From Paracoccus halophilus (GTDB taxonomy: Bacteria; Pseudomonadota; Alphaproteobacteria; Rhodobacterales; Rhodobacteraceae), in NCBI RefSeq assembly GCF_000763905.1, contig NZ_JRKN01000006.1, forward strand, positions 1 through 64,000: a DNA stretch of 64,000 bases, given 5' to 3'. Shown piece by piece: positions 34,343 through 44,000 of the stretch (positions are counted from its first letter, which is position 1; every line of letters begins with the position of its first letter). The position numbers were made by a program, and so were the translations under genes. The notes beneath the pieces are model-generated. The model was not told the DNA's origin and made no database searches. It worked only from the letters and a program-made list of their open reading frames with translations.

Positions 34343-35619
34343 AGCGCCATGTCCCGCGCCGCCGCCGCCGCCAGAAAGGCCGCCGCCGACCAGGCAAGGT
34401 CAAGGCACGAGACCGGCCTGCCGTCGCGGCGGTCGAACTGTTCCGGCAGCGGCCCGGCGGGTTGCGGCGCGACCTGCTGGATCAGATGCATCCAGGCCTC
34501 GGCCCTGGCGAATGCCCCGGGCTCGCCGGTGGCGGCGATGCGGTAATGCAGCTCGGCAAAGCCCAGCGTCGCCGGATACCAGGGATTGCCGTCGAAATAG
34601 GCATCCCCGAGCCAGCGGCCGATGGCCGCCACCGGCCGGTCGCGATTGATCGGATAGAGATCGGCAAAGCCCGCCTCCAGCGCGGCCATGGTGGCGCGCA
34701 TGCGCGGATGGGTGATGGCAAACGGCCCCGAATGGCGCCCGGCATGCAGGATCGCAAGACAGGTGGCCGCATCCAGCCGCCCCGCAGGGGCCTCGACGCT
34801 TTCGCGCCAGCCGCCGGTCGCCGGGTCCTCGGCCGCCGCCAGCAGCGCCGCCACCCGGTCGGCAGCGGCGCGGAGCGGCGAATCGGGGGCACCCTCGCGC
34901 CCCTGCGCGCAACCCCGGTCGAGCGCGTCCCATTGCGCCAGCAGGGTAAAGGTCGTGCGGCGGGGCGGCGTTTCCTCCCACGGGCCGATGCAGGGCCGGC
35001 CCGCGATCCGCGCCGTATGGGTCAGGTCGCGGGCAATCAGCGCCTCGGCCCCGGGCCGGGCGGTGTCGGGCAGCAGGTCCAGCATTTCCATCACGGCCGA
35101 GGCGCGCAGCGCCGGGCCATCGTCCTGCGGCCGGCTCCATTGTTCGGGATCGGGCGTGCCATCGGCCGCGACGCGCGGCTCTTCCAGCCAGCCGGCGCCG
35201 CTTAATGCCGCCAGTTCCGCATCCGCGCGCAGATATTGCGCATGGCTGGCGCGGGTCGTCACGCGCAGCGGGTTCCGCGCCGGCCCGCGCCGCCCGGGAT
35301 CCGAGATGGAGAGCGAAAAGCCGATGAAATCCGCCAGATGCTGCCGCCAGAAGGCCCGCGTCCCGGGCTCCGTCGCGATGGCCAGCGGCACGGCGCGCAG
35401 GACGATGGCGGAATCGCGGACCCAATGGTGAAAATAATCCGGCTCGGGGTCCCAGCCCGCCATGCGCGGCGAGGCCAGCATCGAGCCGGCCGCCGGGCGC
35501 AGCGTCCAGCCGAAGCCTGCGCGGTGACGGGTCAGATGCGTGGCCGAGCAGGCGCCGCGCATGGCGCGCGCCGATGCCAGCCGCTGCGCCTCGATCCAGC
35601 CGGGATCGGGTCGGCCCAT
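34318..35619 (-). CDS. Glycoside hydrolase family 15 glucoamylase-like protein
   Basis: The 433-residue protein has the GH15 (alpha/alpha)6 core. PDYFHHWVRDSAIVLRAV is the substrate-binding Trp-Arg-Asp block, CIGPWEETP carries the catalytic acid Glu, and DGNPWYPATLGFAELHY is the late conserved block. It should release glucose from non-reducing ends of alpha-glucans. There is no starch-binding domain or signal peptide, so it is probably cytoplasmic. Start ATG at 35619, two bases after the stop of the upstream hydrolase gene. It converges on the GH144 gene. Confidence 0.88.
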   Translation of the reverse strand: MGRPDPGWIEAQRLASARAMRGACSATHLTRHRAGFGWTLRPAAGSMLASPRMAGWDPEPDYFHHWVRDSAIVLRAVPLAIATEPGTRAFWRQHLADFIGFSLSISDPGRRGPARNPLRVTTRASHAQYLRADAELAALSGAGWLEEPRVAADGTPDPEQWSRPQDDGPALRASAVMEMLDLLPDTARPGAEALIARDLTHTARIAGRPCIGPWEETPPRRTTFTLLAQWDALDRGCAQGREGAPDSPLRAAADRVAALLAAAEDPATGGWRESVEAPAGRLDAATCLAILHAGRHSGPFAITHPRMRATMAALEAGFADLYPINRDRPVAAIGRWLGDAYFDGNPWYPATLGFAELHYRIAATGEPGAFARAEAWMHLIQQVAPQPAGPLPEQFDRRDGRPVSCLDLAWSAAAFLAAAAARDMALQARAGSR

Positions 35620-35621
35620 GC

Positions 35622-36371
35622 TCAGGCGCCAAGCGCCATCAGGGCATCCGTAAGCACCCGGCCGCATTCCTCGCCCATCGGGCAATGGTGCTGACCCGGC
35701 AGCGCGGCAAAGAAACGCCCGTTCGGCGCCGCGCTGAAATAGGCGCGCGCGTCCTTGAGCGGCACGAGCCCGTCCTCGGCGCCGGTGACCACCGCCAGCG
35801 GCGCGGCGATGCGGGCCAGGGCGGGGGCGGCGTCGGCCGCCTCCATCTCGGCGAAATAGCCCGGCGCCTCGCGTTTGACCGCCTCGATCGCGGCGGGGCC
35901 CATTGCCTCGCGCGCCGCCAGCAGCACGCGGCCGGAAAGCGGCGGCGAGACGGCAAGGACGTGATGCGTCTCGGGCGATGCGGCGGCCAGATGCGCGATC
36001 GCATAGGCGCCGATGCTGTGGCCGGACAGGGCGCGCGGCGCGTCCGGCCATTGCCGGGCGAGCCAGGTCCAGACCCCGGCGGCGGCGCTGGTATGGCCCG
36101 AGAATGTCACCTGCTCGGGCGGGCCGGACAGCGGCAGGGCGATGGAATTGGGCAGTTCGGGCGCGGCGACGCGCCAGCCGCGGGCCAGATAGGCCTCGGC
36201 AATCTCGGCGATCTGCGGCTGGCCGGGCGCGCCATTGCGGCCATGGACCAGAAGCACCGTGCCGCGCGGGCTGCCCGATGGCGCGGCCACGACCACGGGT
36301 ATGTCGCCGCGATCGGTCGCGACCACGAACCGCTTGCTGTCGTCTGCCCAGATCTGCGCCGAACCTGTCAT
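35622..36371 (-). CDS. Alpha/beta hydrolase coupled to the GH15 gene
   Basis: The 249-residue hydrolase has GTVLLVHGRNGAPG (oxyanion region), the nucleophile elbow ALSGHSIGAYA, the acid Asp in VVTGAEDGLVPL and the His in PGQHHCPMG. It contains no signal peptide. The start ATG at 36371 fits the family better than the longer frame. Cotranscription with the GH15 gene (two-base gap) suggests a role in deacylating or otherwise processing a carbohydrate-linked substrate, but I cannot name one. Confidence 0.8.
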   Translation of the reverse strand: MTGSAQIWADDSKRFVVATDRGDIPVVVAAPSGSPRGTVLLVHGRNGAPGQPQIAEIAEAYLARGWRVAAPELPNSIALPLSGPPEQVTFSGHTSAAAGVWTWLARQWPDAPRALSGHSIGAYAIAHLAAASPETHHVLAVSPPLSGRVLLAAREAMGPAAIEAVKREAPGYFAEMEAADAAPALARIAAPLAVVTGAEDGLVPLKDARAYFSAAPNGRFFAALPGQHHCPMGEECGRVLTDALMALGA

Positions 36372-36448
36372 GAAACCGATCCTAGCCGGAAGATTCGTCG
36401 GCTCCAATATGCTCTGTTGCAGCGGCCGCAAGATTCGTCAGAGGCGCC

Positions 36449-36757
36449 TTAGCCCCCGGTCGAGACCTGAATATCGCGCGCGATCGCGGCCGAGACCCGC
36501 GCCCATTCCGAATCCCGGGTGCGGGCCTGATGCGCCTTGAACGCGGCCGCGTCGGTGAATTCCTCGTCCAGCCGCCAGACCATCGGATCATCGGTTGCCC
36601 GCGCCTCGAAGGACAGGCAGCCCGGCTCGGCGCGGGTCAGGCGGACATGCTCGGGCAGGTGCGCGCGCAGGATTTCCGCCTCGGCCTCGGAGGCGCATTT
36701 CAGATAGCCGCTGACCCGGACGGTGCCGGTGTTCTGCCCCGTGTCGTCGTTTCGCAT
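36449..36757 (-). CDS. ABM-fold putative quinol monooxygenase
   Basis: The 102-residue protein has the antibiotic-biosynthesis-monooxygenase (dimeric ferredoxin-like) fold: VRVSGYLKCASEAEAEILRA, TRAEPGCLSFEA and the C-terminal EFTDAAAFKAHQARTRDSEW. YgiN-type relatives oxidise quinols or simply bind small aromatics without a cofactor. It lies on the same strand as the DUF779-adhP-aldehyde dehydrogenase genes, but a hairpin at 36801-36844 separates them. Confidence 0.78.
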   Translation of the reverse strand: MRNDDTGQNTGTVRVSGYLKCASEAEAEILRAHLPEHVRLTRAEPGCLSFEARATDDPMVWRLDEEFTDAAAFKAHQARTRDSEWARVSAAIARDIQVSTGG

Positions 36758-36800
36758 GACGTTTTCCCCTGGCTGTGCCCCGGCAGGCTTGCCGCTAGGC

Positions 36801-36844
36801 CGCGCCCTGTCAAGCGGGGGCAGAGGAATACCTGACAGGGCGCG
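36801..36844 (-). terminator. Terminator-like hairpin after the DUF779 gene
   Basis: Perfect 12-bp arms CGCGCCCTGTCA / TGACAGGGCGCG (36801-36812, 36833-36844) with a 20-base loop lie directly past the DUF779 stop. There is no U-run, and the second arm on the minus strand reads TTGACAGGG, so it might also overlap a promoter for the ABM gene. Confidence 0.5.
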
Positions 36845-36847
36845 GGT

Positions 36848-37183
36848 TCAGATCTCGCAGATCTCGGATCGGGTCAGGAAACGCCGCTCGCGGCCATTGT
36901 CCAGGCTGAACATGCCGCCGCGACCGGGCACCATGTCGATGATCAGCCGGGTATGTTTCCACGCCTCGTACTGGCTGGCCGAGATGTAGAAGGGCATGCC
37001 GCCGATCTCGCCCAGCTTCACGTCGCGTTCGCCGACGCGAAAGTCGCCCTGCGCATAGCACATGGGCGAGGACCCGTCGCAGCAACCTCCCGACTGGTGA
37101 AACAGCACCGGCCCGTGCTCGGCGACGATCTCGGCCAGCAGTTCCAGCGCGGCGGGGGTGGCGGTGACGCGGTCCTCGGCCAT
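36848..37183 (-). CDS. DUF779 protein, aldehyde-dehydrogenase companion
   Basis: The 111-residue protein is rich in Cys/His near VLFHQSGGCCDGSSPMCY and has ISASQYEAWKHTRLIIDMV followed by a glycine-rich GRGGMFSL, the DUF779 signature. These genes nearly always sit beside aldehyde dehydrogenases of the acetaldehyde/AldB type; a chaperone or metal-related role has been suggested, without proof. The start at 37183 is two bases after the adhP stop, so the two are coupled. Confidence 0.88.
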   Translation of the reverse strand: MAEDRVTATPAALELLAEIVAEHGPVLFHQSGGCCDGSSPMCYAQGDFRVGERDVKLGEIGGMPFYISASQYEAWKHTRLIIDMVPGRGGMFSLDNGRERRFLTRSEICEI

Positions 37184-37185
37184 GG

Positions 37186-38220
37186 TCAGGCCGTCAGGTC
37201 CAGGACCACCCGGCCCTCGATCTGGCCCTTGTGCATGCGCGCGAAGATGTCGTTCACATCCTCCAGCCTGCCGCTGTGCACATTGGCCTTGACCTTGCCT
37301 TCGGCGGCGAAATCCAGCGATTCCTGCAGGTCCAGCCGCGTGCCCACGATCGAGCCGCGCACGGTGATCCCGTTCAGCACCATGCCAAAGATATCCAGCG
37401 GGAAATCGCCCGGCGGCAGGCCGTTCAGCGACACGGTGCCGCCGCGCGCGACCATGCCCACGGCCTGGGAGAACGCCTTGGGGCTGACCGCGGTGACCAG
37501 CGCCCCCTGCGCGCCACCGCCGGTTTCGCGCTTGATCGCGGCGGCGGGATCGGGGTCGGTCGCGGCATTGACGGTAACCGTCGCGCCCAGCTTGCGGGCA
37601 AAGTCCAGCTTGGCGTCGTCGATATCGACGGCGGCGACGTTCAGCCCCATGGCCCTGGCATATTGCACCGCCATATGGCCCAGACCGCCGATCCCCGAGA
37701 TGACCACCCAGTCGCCGGGCTTGGTATCGGTGACCTTCAGCCCCTTGTAGACGGTGACACCGGCGCAAAGCACCGGGGCGATTTCCAGAAAATCGACCCC
37801 CTTCGGCAGATGGCCGACATAATTCGGATCGGCCACGACATAATCCGCGAAACCGCCATTCACCGAATAGCCGGTATTCTGCTGGCTTTCGCACAGGGTT
37901 TCCCAGCCGCCCAGACAATGCCGGCAATAGCCGCAGGCGGTGTAAAGCCAGGGCACGCCGACGCGGTCGCCCTCTTTCACATGCTTGACGCCGGCGCCCA
38001 CGGCCGAGACAAAGCCCACGCCCTCATGCCCCGGAATGAAGGGCGGATTGGGCTTCACCGGCCAGTCGCCCTCGGCCGCGTGCAGATCGGTGTGGCACAC
38101 GCCCGAGGCCTGGATCGCCACCTGGATCATGCCGGGGCCGGGTTCGGGGATGGGGACCTCGTCGATGCTGAGCGGTTTGCCGAATTCGCGCACGACGGCG
38201 GCCTTCATGGTCTTGGTCAC
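37186..38220 (-). CDS. adhP: Zinc-dependent alcohol dehydrogenase AdhP
   Basis: The medium-chain dehydrogenase oxidises ethanol and similar primary alcohols with NAD. The 344-residue protein has the catalytic-zinc ligands ([16 protein letters not shown] and the PGHEGVG His), the structural-zinc cysteines in [17 protein letters not shown] and the Rossmann motif [13 protein letters not shown]. The start codon is GTG at 38220, eight bases after AGGAG. It is followed by DUF779 and preceded by the aldehyde dehydrogenase, giving a two-step alcohol-to-acid route. Confidence 0.93.
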   Translation of the reverse strand: MTKTMKAAVVREFGKPLSIDEVPIPEPGPGMIQVAIQASGVCHTDLHAAEGDWPVKPNPPFIPGHEGVGFVSAVGAGVKHVKEGDRVGVPWLYTACGYCRHCLGGWETLCESQQNTGYSVNGGFADYVVADPNYVGHLPKGVDFLEIAPVLCAGVTVYKGLKVTDTKPGDWVVISGIGGLGHMAVQYARAMGLNVAAVDIDDAKLDFARKLGATVTVNAATDPDPAAAIKRETGGGAQGALVTAVSPKAFSQAVGMVARGGTVSLNGLPPGDFPLDIFGMVLNGITVRGSIVGTRLDLQESLDFAAEGKVKANVHSGRLEDVNDIFARMHKGQIEGRVVLDLTA

Positions 38221-38263
38221 GTAAAAATCTCCTGAATGGTTCGGTCATCAGACAAAGGGGTGG

Positions 38264-38286
38264 CAGGGGCGGGCCGGACCCGCCCC
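38264..38286 (-). terminator. GC hairpin between the aldehyde dehydrogenase gene and adhP
   Basis: Arms GGGGCGGG/CCCCGCCC (38266-38273 and 38279-38286, 5-base loop) follow the aldehyde dehydrogenase stop; on the minus strand CCCCTTTG trails it. It may lower read-through into adhP or shield the upstream mRNA. Confidence 0.45.
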
Positions 38287-38302
38287 GCGGCCGGCTTGCG
38301 GA

Positions 38303-39829
38303 TCAGAAGAAGCCCAGCTTCTTGGGCGAATAGCTGACCAGCATGTTCTTGGTCTGCTGATAATGATCCAGCATCATCTTGTGGGTTTCACGCCCGATGC
38401 CCGACTGCTTGTAGCCGCCGAATGCCGCATGGGCCGGATAGGCGTGATAGCAGTTGGTCCAGACGCGCCCGGCCTTGATGCCGCGGCCCATCTGGTAGCA
38501 GACATTCGCCTCGCGCGACCAGACACCGGCGCCAAGGCCGTAAAGCGTGTCATTGGCGATCTCAAGCGCCTCGGCCTGATCCTTGAAGGTGGTGACCGAG
38601 ACCACCGGGCCAAAGATTTCCTCCTGGAAGATCCGCATCTTGTTGTTGCCACGGAAGATCGTCGGCTCGATGTAATGACCGCCCGACAGATCGCCGCCCA
38701 GATCGGCCGCCTTGCCGCCGGTCAGCACCTCGGCGCCCTCTTTCCGGCCGATATCCAGATAGCTCAGGATCTTTTCCTTCTGCTCGCTGGAGGCCTGGGC
38801 GCCGATCATCGTGGCGGCGTCGCGCGGGTCGCCCTGCTTGATCGCCTGCACGCGCTTGACGGCGCGTTCCATGAACTTGTCATAGATCGATTCCTGGATC
38901 AGCACGCGCGACGGGCAGGTGCAGACCTCGCCCTGGTTCAGCGCGAACATGGTGAAGCCTTCCAGCGCCTTGTCGAAGAAATCGTCATCCTCGCGCGCGA
39001 CATCGGCGAAGAAGACATTGGGCGACTTGCCGCCCAGTTCCAGCGTGACCGGGATCAGGTTCTCCGCCGCGTATTGCATGATCAGCCGGCCGGTGGTGGT
39101 TTCCCCGGTAAAGGCGATCTTCGAGATGCGCGGATTGCTGGCCAGCGGCTTGCCGGCCTCGAGCCCGAAGCCGTTGACGATGTTCAGGACGCCCGGCGGC
39201 AGCAGATCGCCGATCACATTGGCCCAGACCATGATGCTGGCGGGGGTCTGCTCGGCCGGTTTCAGCACCACGCAATTGCCGGCGGCCAGCGCCGGGGCCA
39301 GCTTCCAGCAGGCCATCAGCAGCGGAAAGTTCCACGGGATGATCTGGCCGACGACGCCCAGCGGCTCATGGAAGTGATAGGCGACGGTGTCGTTGTCGAT
39401 CTGCGAGATGCTGCCTTCCTGCGACCGCAGCACACCCGCGAAATAGCGGAAATGGTCGATGGCCAGCGGCACGTCGGCGGCCATGGTCTCGCGGATCGGC
39501 TTGCCGTTGTCCCAGGTCTCGGCGGTGGCCAGCAGCTCCAGATTCGCCTCCATCCGGTCGGCGATCTTCAGCAGGATGTTCGAGCGCTCGGCCGGCGAGG
39601 TCGCACCCCACTTGTCCTTGGCGGCATGGGCGGCATCCAGCGCGGCCTCGATATCCTCGGCGTTCGAGCGGGCGATCTCGCCGATCTCGGCGCCGGTGAT
39701 CGGGGTGGTGTTGGTGAAATACTTGCCGGATTTCGGCGCGACCCAGTCGCCGCCGATAAAGTTGTCATAGCGCCGCGCAAAGGGCAGCGCATCGACACCC
39801 TTGAAGTCATGTGTCTGGTCGTTCGGCAT
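38303..39829 (-). CDS. NAD-dependent aldehyde dehydrogenase (AldB/acetaldehyde type)
   Basis: The enzyme oxidises acetaldehyde or similar aldehydes to acids. The 508-residue protein has NAD-binding [19 protein letters not shown], the general base Glu264 in [11 protein letters not shown] and the nucleophile Cys303 in [13 protein letters not shown]. It is closely of the AldB class whose genes accompany DUF779. Start ATG at 39829 after AGGAGGAC. It is upstream of adhP and downstream of the AcoR-like regulator on the same strand; the inverted repeat at 39932-39953 lies ~103 bases upstream. Confidence 0.95.
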   Translation of the reverse strand: MPNDQTHDFKGVDALPFARRYDNFIGGDWVAPKSGKYFTNTTPITGAEIGEIARSNAEDIEAALDAAHAAKDKWGATSPAERSNILLKIADRMEANLELLATAETWDNGKPIRETMAADVPLAIDHFRYFAGVLRSQEGSISQIDNDTVAYHFHEPLGVVGQIIPWNFPLLMACWKLAPALAAGNCVVLKPAEQTPASIMVWANVIGDLLPPGVLNIVNGFGLEAGKPLASNPRISKIAFTGETTTGRLIMQYAAENLIPVTLELGGKSPNVFFADVAREDDDFFDKALEGFTMFALNQGEVCTCPSRVLIQESIYDKFMERAVKRVQAIKQGDPRDAATMIGAQASSEQKEKILSYLDIGRKEGAEVLTGGKAADLGGDLSGGHYIEPTIFRGNNKMRIFQEEIFGPVVSVTTFKDQAEALEIANDTLYGLGAGVWSREANVCYQMGRGIKAGRVWTNCYHAYPAHAAFGGYKQSGIGRETHKMMLDHYQQTKNMLVSYSPKKLGFF

Positions 39830-39931
39830 GATATGTCCTCCTCTCGTGACCGGCTTATCAGGCCGGCTCATCTGGAAGGCTGCGCCCGGCGGGGCATCAA
39901 ATCAACGCGGCTGTGGCCGCGCATCGCGCGA

Positions 39932-39953
39932 ACTGTTTCAGGTTTGAGACAGT
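39932..39953. promoter_or_regulatory. Inverted repeat ACTGTTTCA-GGTT-TGAGACAGT upstream of the aldehyde dehydrogenase
   Basis: The arms match in eight of nine positions. The site overlaps the last codons of the AcoR-like gene and lies about 100 bases upstream of the aldehyde dehydrogenase start, an enhancer-like position. It is a reasonable target for the Fis-type HTH of that regulator. Confidence 0.5.
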
Positions 39954-40924
39954 CGGCCGGGATTTCCGTCGATGCCCAGCCGCTGCATCCGCCGGTAGAG
40001 CGTCGCGCGGCCGATTCCCAGGGCGCGCGCGGCGGCCGAAACATTGCCCTCGGCCCGGGTCAGCGCGCGAATCACGGCGGCGCGCTCGGCCTTTTCAAAG
40101 CCGGTCGCGCTGTCCTCGCGGCCGAGCAGGTCGGAAGCCGGGCGCGGCCGCAGCGCGCCCTCTTTTTCCAGCCCGTAGGCGCGGCGCGCGGCGCGGTTGG
40201 CGCCGATCGCGATATCGTCGCGGTCCACCGCCACGAGCAGAAGCGCATCCTCGGCGCCCGGTGCCTGACCGGGGATCTGGGCGCTGATGATCCGCGCGCC
40301 GGGGAACGAGGCGCGAAAGAACGCCGCCTCGATCTGGCGGGCGCTTTGCGTGACCTGCGCGGCGATCAGCCCGTTCCAGCGTTCCGTGTGATCGGCGCGG
40401 GCAGAGCTGACATCCAGCGCCCCCAGAAGCCGCCCGTCCGGTCCCCAGATCGGCGCATCGATGCAGGACAGCGCGGTATTGCGGGCATAGAAATGCTCGT
40501 CGCGATGGATGGTGACCTGCCGCCCCTCGGCGAGGCAGGTGCCGATGCCGTTGGTTCCCTCGGCCGGCTCGGACCAGTCCACGCCCTGCCACAACCCCCA
40601 GTCGCGAAACACCGGGGCGTCGGCCTCGTTCACCCGCTGCTCCAGCACGATGCCATCGGCATCGGTCAGCAGGACGTTGCAGCCGGTGGCGCAGACCAGC
40701 TGGAAAAGCTGGTCGATCTGCGGCCGCGCGACGGCCAGGAAATCGCCCATGCGCTCAATCCGCAGCGCGGTTTCCTGTTCGGTCATCCGGCGCAACTGTT
40801 CGGGCCGGGCCGGGTCCAGCCCGTGCTTGACCATCGAGCGGCGCCAGCTTGCGGCCAGACGCGTGACGGCGGCCGGCGATTGCGACGCGCGGACCACGCG
40901 ATCCACATGGCGGGTCTCGGGCAA
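39938..40924 (-). CDS. AcoR-like regulator with GAF and Fis-type HTH but no AAA+ domain
   Basis: The 328-residue protein starts with the AcoR N-terminal block (ASWRRSMVKHGLDPARPE), then a GAF-like sensor (CATGCNVLLTDADGIVLEQ, EGTNGIGTCLAEG, LSCIDAPIWGPDGRLLGALD). It ends with a Fis-type HTH (ALTRAEGNVSAAARALGIGRATLYRRM). The ~240-residue sigma-54-interacting AAA+ module normally in between is missing, so it cannot remodel sigma-54 holoenzyme. The likely start is TTG at 40924, five bases after GGGAGG; an upstream TTG at 40984 has no site. It probably controls the aldehyde dehydrogenase-adhP-DUF779 genes downstream. Confidence 0.85.
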   Translation of the reverse strand: MPETRHVDRVVRASQSPAAVTRLAASWRRSMVKHGLDPARPEQLRRMTEQETALRIERMGDFLAVARPQIDQLFQLVCATGCNVLLTDADGIVLEQRVNEADAPVFRDWGLWQGVDWSEPAEGTNGIGTCLAEGRQVTIHRDEHFYARNTALSCIDAPIWGPDGRLLGALDVSSARADHTERWNGLIAAQVTQSARQIEAAFFRASFPGARIISAQIPGQAPGAEDALLLVAVDRDDIAIGANRAARRAYGLEKEGALRPRPASDLLGREDSATGFEKAERAAVIRALTRAEGNVSAAARALGIGRATLYRRMQRLGIDGNPGRLSQT

Positions 40925-41058
40925 GGCTTCCTCCCTTTCCTTACACGATCCGGCGATTATTCCCCACCGCGCCCTGCGGGGCAAGCACGGCTTTCCCGAA
41001 AGGCGCGGACCTGACGCCGCGGCGCCCCGCCATCGGCGGAAGCGGGCCGATGCCCGCC

Positions 41059-44000
41059 TCAGCGCGTCACGGCGACCGTGCCGCCATCGCTCCAGGCGCG
41101 GTAGCCGGGGCGATACATGTCCTCGACGCTGGCGGCGGGATGGCGGAAGCTGCCCGGCGTCACCGCGCGCACGATATAGGCCAGGCTGAACGGCTGGTCC
41201 GAGGTCCAGGTCAGCGCGGCGGCGAAACGGTCGGCGCGGAACTCGGTCATCTCGGCCGAGCTCTGCCCCTCGAGCCAGTCCAGCGCCGAGACATCGCCGG
41301 CGCGCAGCAGGTTCGGATTGTCGATCTCCCAGCCCGCCGGCAGCGGATCGGCGACGATCAGACGGCCGCCGCCGCCGGCTTCGGGATAGACGCGCAGCGC
41401 GACCACCATGCGCGTGCCCTGCGGCAGGCTCGAGGGGTCGATCGCCTCGCCCTCAAGGCTGTAATAGCCGCGCTCGATCCGGTAGCCGCGACCGCCCTGC
41501 GCCGGGCTTGTCGCGGGTTTGCCGGTGGCGGTCATGGTGACCTCGACCGGGGCATCGCCGGCATTCGAGATGCGGGCCGCGTCATCGGGCAGGCCGAAGA
41601 CCGGCTGGCCAAGCGGGACATCGTTCAGCAGCACCGGCGGCGCCGCCACCGACAGCGCCCTTGCCGCCATCACCGTCCAGAGCGATTCCTGGGTGGAAAG
41701 CGGCTGCCCGCCCTCGGCCATCCGCGCGATCCGCTCGGCCAGATCCGAGGTCAGGCCGGTCAGATCGATGGCCTGCGTCCCGGCATCCGCCGCGACCGCC
41801 AGAAGCGCCGTCGCATCGCGCAGGCGGGTGCCGTAATCGGGGCGGTAATCCGGGGCCTCGTCCGTGGTCAGATCGACCAGATCGCGCGCCCGCGCGAACA
41901 GCCGGTCGGCGCGCAGCTGATCGCCATATGAGGCCAGCGCCGCCGCCAGATTCGCCGCCGCCATCGGCGTCGAGAAACTGTCGGCCGCGGTATCGGCGTA
42001 ATAGCGCAGATCGCCCACCGTCGCGGCGCGTTCCCGCGCCAGCACCGCCAGCGCATAGGCCAGCGCCGCATTCTCCGAGGCCTGGGCATATTTCGGATCG
42101 CCCGCGTAATTGGCCTGGTTGCGCAGGTTGTCGATCGCCATGCGGAACGCCTTGTCCGGCACCTGATAGCCCATCGCCCGCGCCCGCGACAGGAAATCGG
42201 TGACATAGGCATCCAGCCACAGATCGCCCGAACCTGCCGACCAAAGCCCGAAACCGCCATTCGAGCCCTGCCGGGTCAGGATCTGGCCGATGGTCTTCTG
42301 CACCCGTTCGGACGTGTCGCCGTCCTCCGCGCCCTGAACCCCCTCAAGCTCGGCAAGCCCGGTCAGGTAGAGCAGCGGCATCGCGGCCGAGGCCATCTGT
42401 TCGGTGCAGCCATAGGGATAACGCGACAGCCGCGCCAGCGTCCCCGCCACATCCAGCCGCGCATAGGGGCCGACGGCGGCGGTCAGCACCGCGCCCGGAA
42501 GCATGTCCTGCGTCAGCGCGGCCGGCACGGCGACGCTTTCGCCCGGCGCGACGGTCAGGCGTTCCCGGCGCTGGATATCGGCCTCGTTCAGGGCAACCGG
42601 GATGGCGATATCCTTGGTCAGCTGGCTGCCATCGGGCGCGGTCAGCGTCAGGCGCAGATCGGCACGCCCCTCGGCATCGCCGGCGGTGACGGGCATCTGC
42701 AGCTGCGCCTCGGCCTGTTCCGCCAGCGTCACGCCGGCCTGCGGCAGGCTGGCCGTCAGCGCCGCGCCGCCGGTCTGGCTCACGGCCAGGCCGACCTCGC
42801 CCGCCGGGCCCGAGACATGGGTCAGCCGCAGGCCGACCTGTGCCCGGTCGCCGGGCGCGAGGAAGGCCGGCGCGGTCACCGTCAGCACCACCGGATCGCG
42901 CACCAGGACCGAGGCATCGGACTGGCCGACCCCCTTGTCCGACCAGACCACGGCCATGACGCGAAGCTCGCCGTTGAAATCGCCGACCGGCACCTCGACG
43001 CGGGCGGTACCATCGGCGCCCAGCGTCACCGGCCCGGAAAACCAGCTCATCAGTTTCTCGGTCGGCGGCGGCGCCTCGGCATTGGCCGAAAGGCTGGCAT
43101 CGCCGCCTTCGCGCAGCGCGCCCTCCGGTGCGCCGCTGGGCAGGATCAGCCGCCCGTAAAGATCGCGCAGCCCGACGCCCAGACGCCGCTGGCCGAAGTA
43201 ATGCCGGCCGGGATCGGGCGGGGCAAAGCGGGTCAGGTTCAGGATGCCCTGATCGACGGCGGCGATGGTGGCGTGAACGGTATCGCCGCCGGCGCCCGCC
43301 ACCGTCAGCGTGACCGGGATCGTGCCGCGCGGACGGGTCTCCTGCGGTGCCTGGATGCTGGCGGTCAATTGCCGGTCGCCGGGATCGACGGCGGCATGGG
43401 CCAGACCCAGGGCGCGCACCGGGCGGCGATCCTCGGGGCCGGCATCCGCGACGCCGCGAATGGCGCTGACGGTGACGTAAACGCCCGCGCCCCAGTCATC
43501 GGTCACCGGCAGCTCGATCTCGTTCTCGCCCTCGGACAGGTCGACCATGCGCATGGCGACCAGCCGGTTCGACATGACCGAGACCAGCCCCAGCCCGTCC
43601 GAGGCCGCCTGCACCGTGACCCTGGCGGTTTCGCCGCTGCGATAGGCGGGCTTGTCCAGCACGACCTGCAGCCGGTCCGGCGTCTCGCTGCCCGCGCCGG
43701 CGATCGCGCCCCAGCCGGCGTAAAACCGCACCGAGCTTTGCCCGCCCTGCCCCGAGGCCGGCTCGGCCACCAGCTCGTACTGGCCCCAATCGACGCGGGC
43801 GGCGATCTCGGCCGGGACCTCGCCCGGCTCGGCCACACCTTCGTCGATGCGCCGCCGCGTGGTCGTCGCCTCCCAGTTCCACTGGCCGCCGATGGAATAC
43901 CACTGATAATCGGTGTCGATGCGGTTCAGGACCCAGCGGACCGGTTCGCTGACCCGCCCCAGATCCGGGCCGACGGCCAGCAGGGCGAAACGCGCCTCGG

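Noticed and set aside
38363..41014. 883-codon plus-strand frame opposite the aldehyde dehydrogenase and AcoR-like genes
   Set aside because: Antisense shadow; no start site or domain support.
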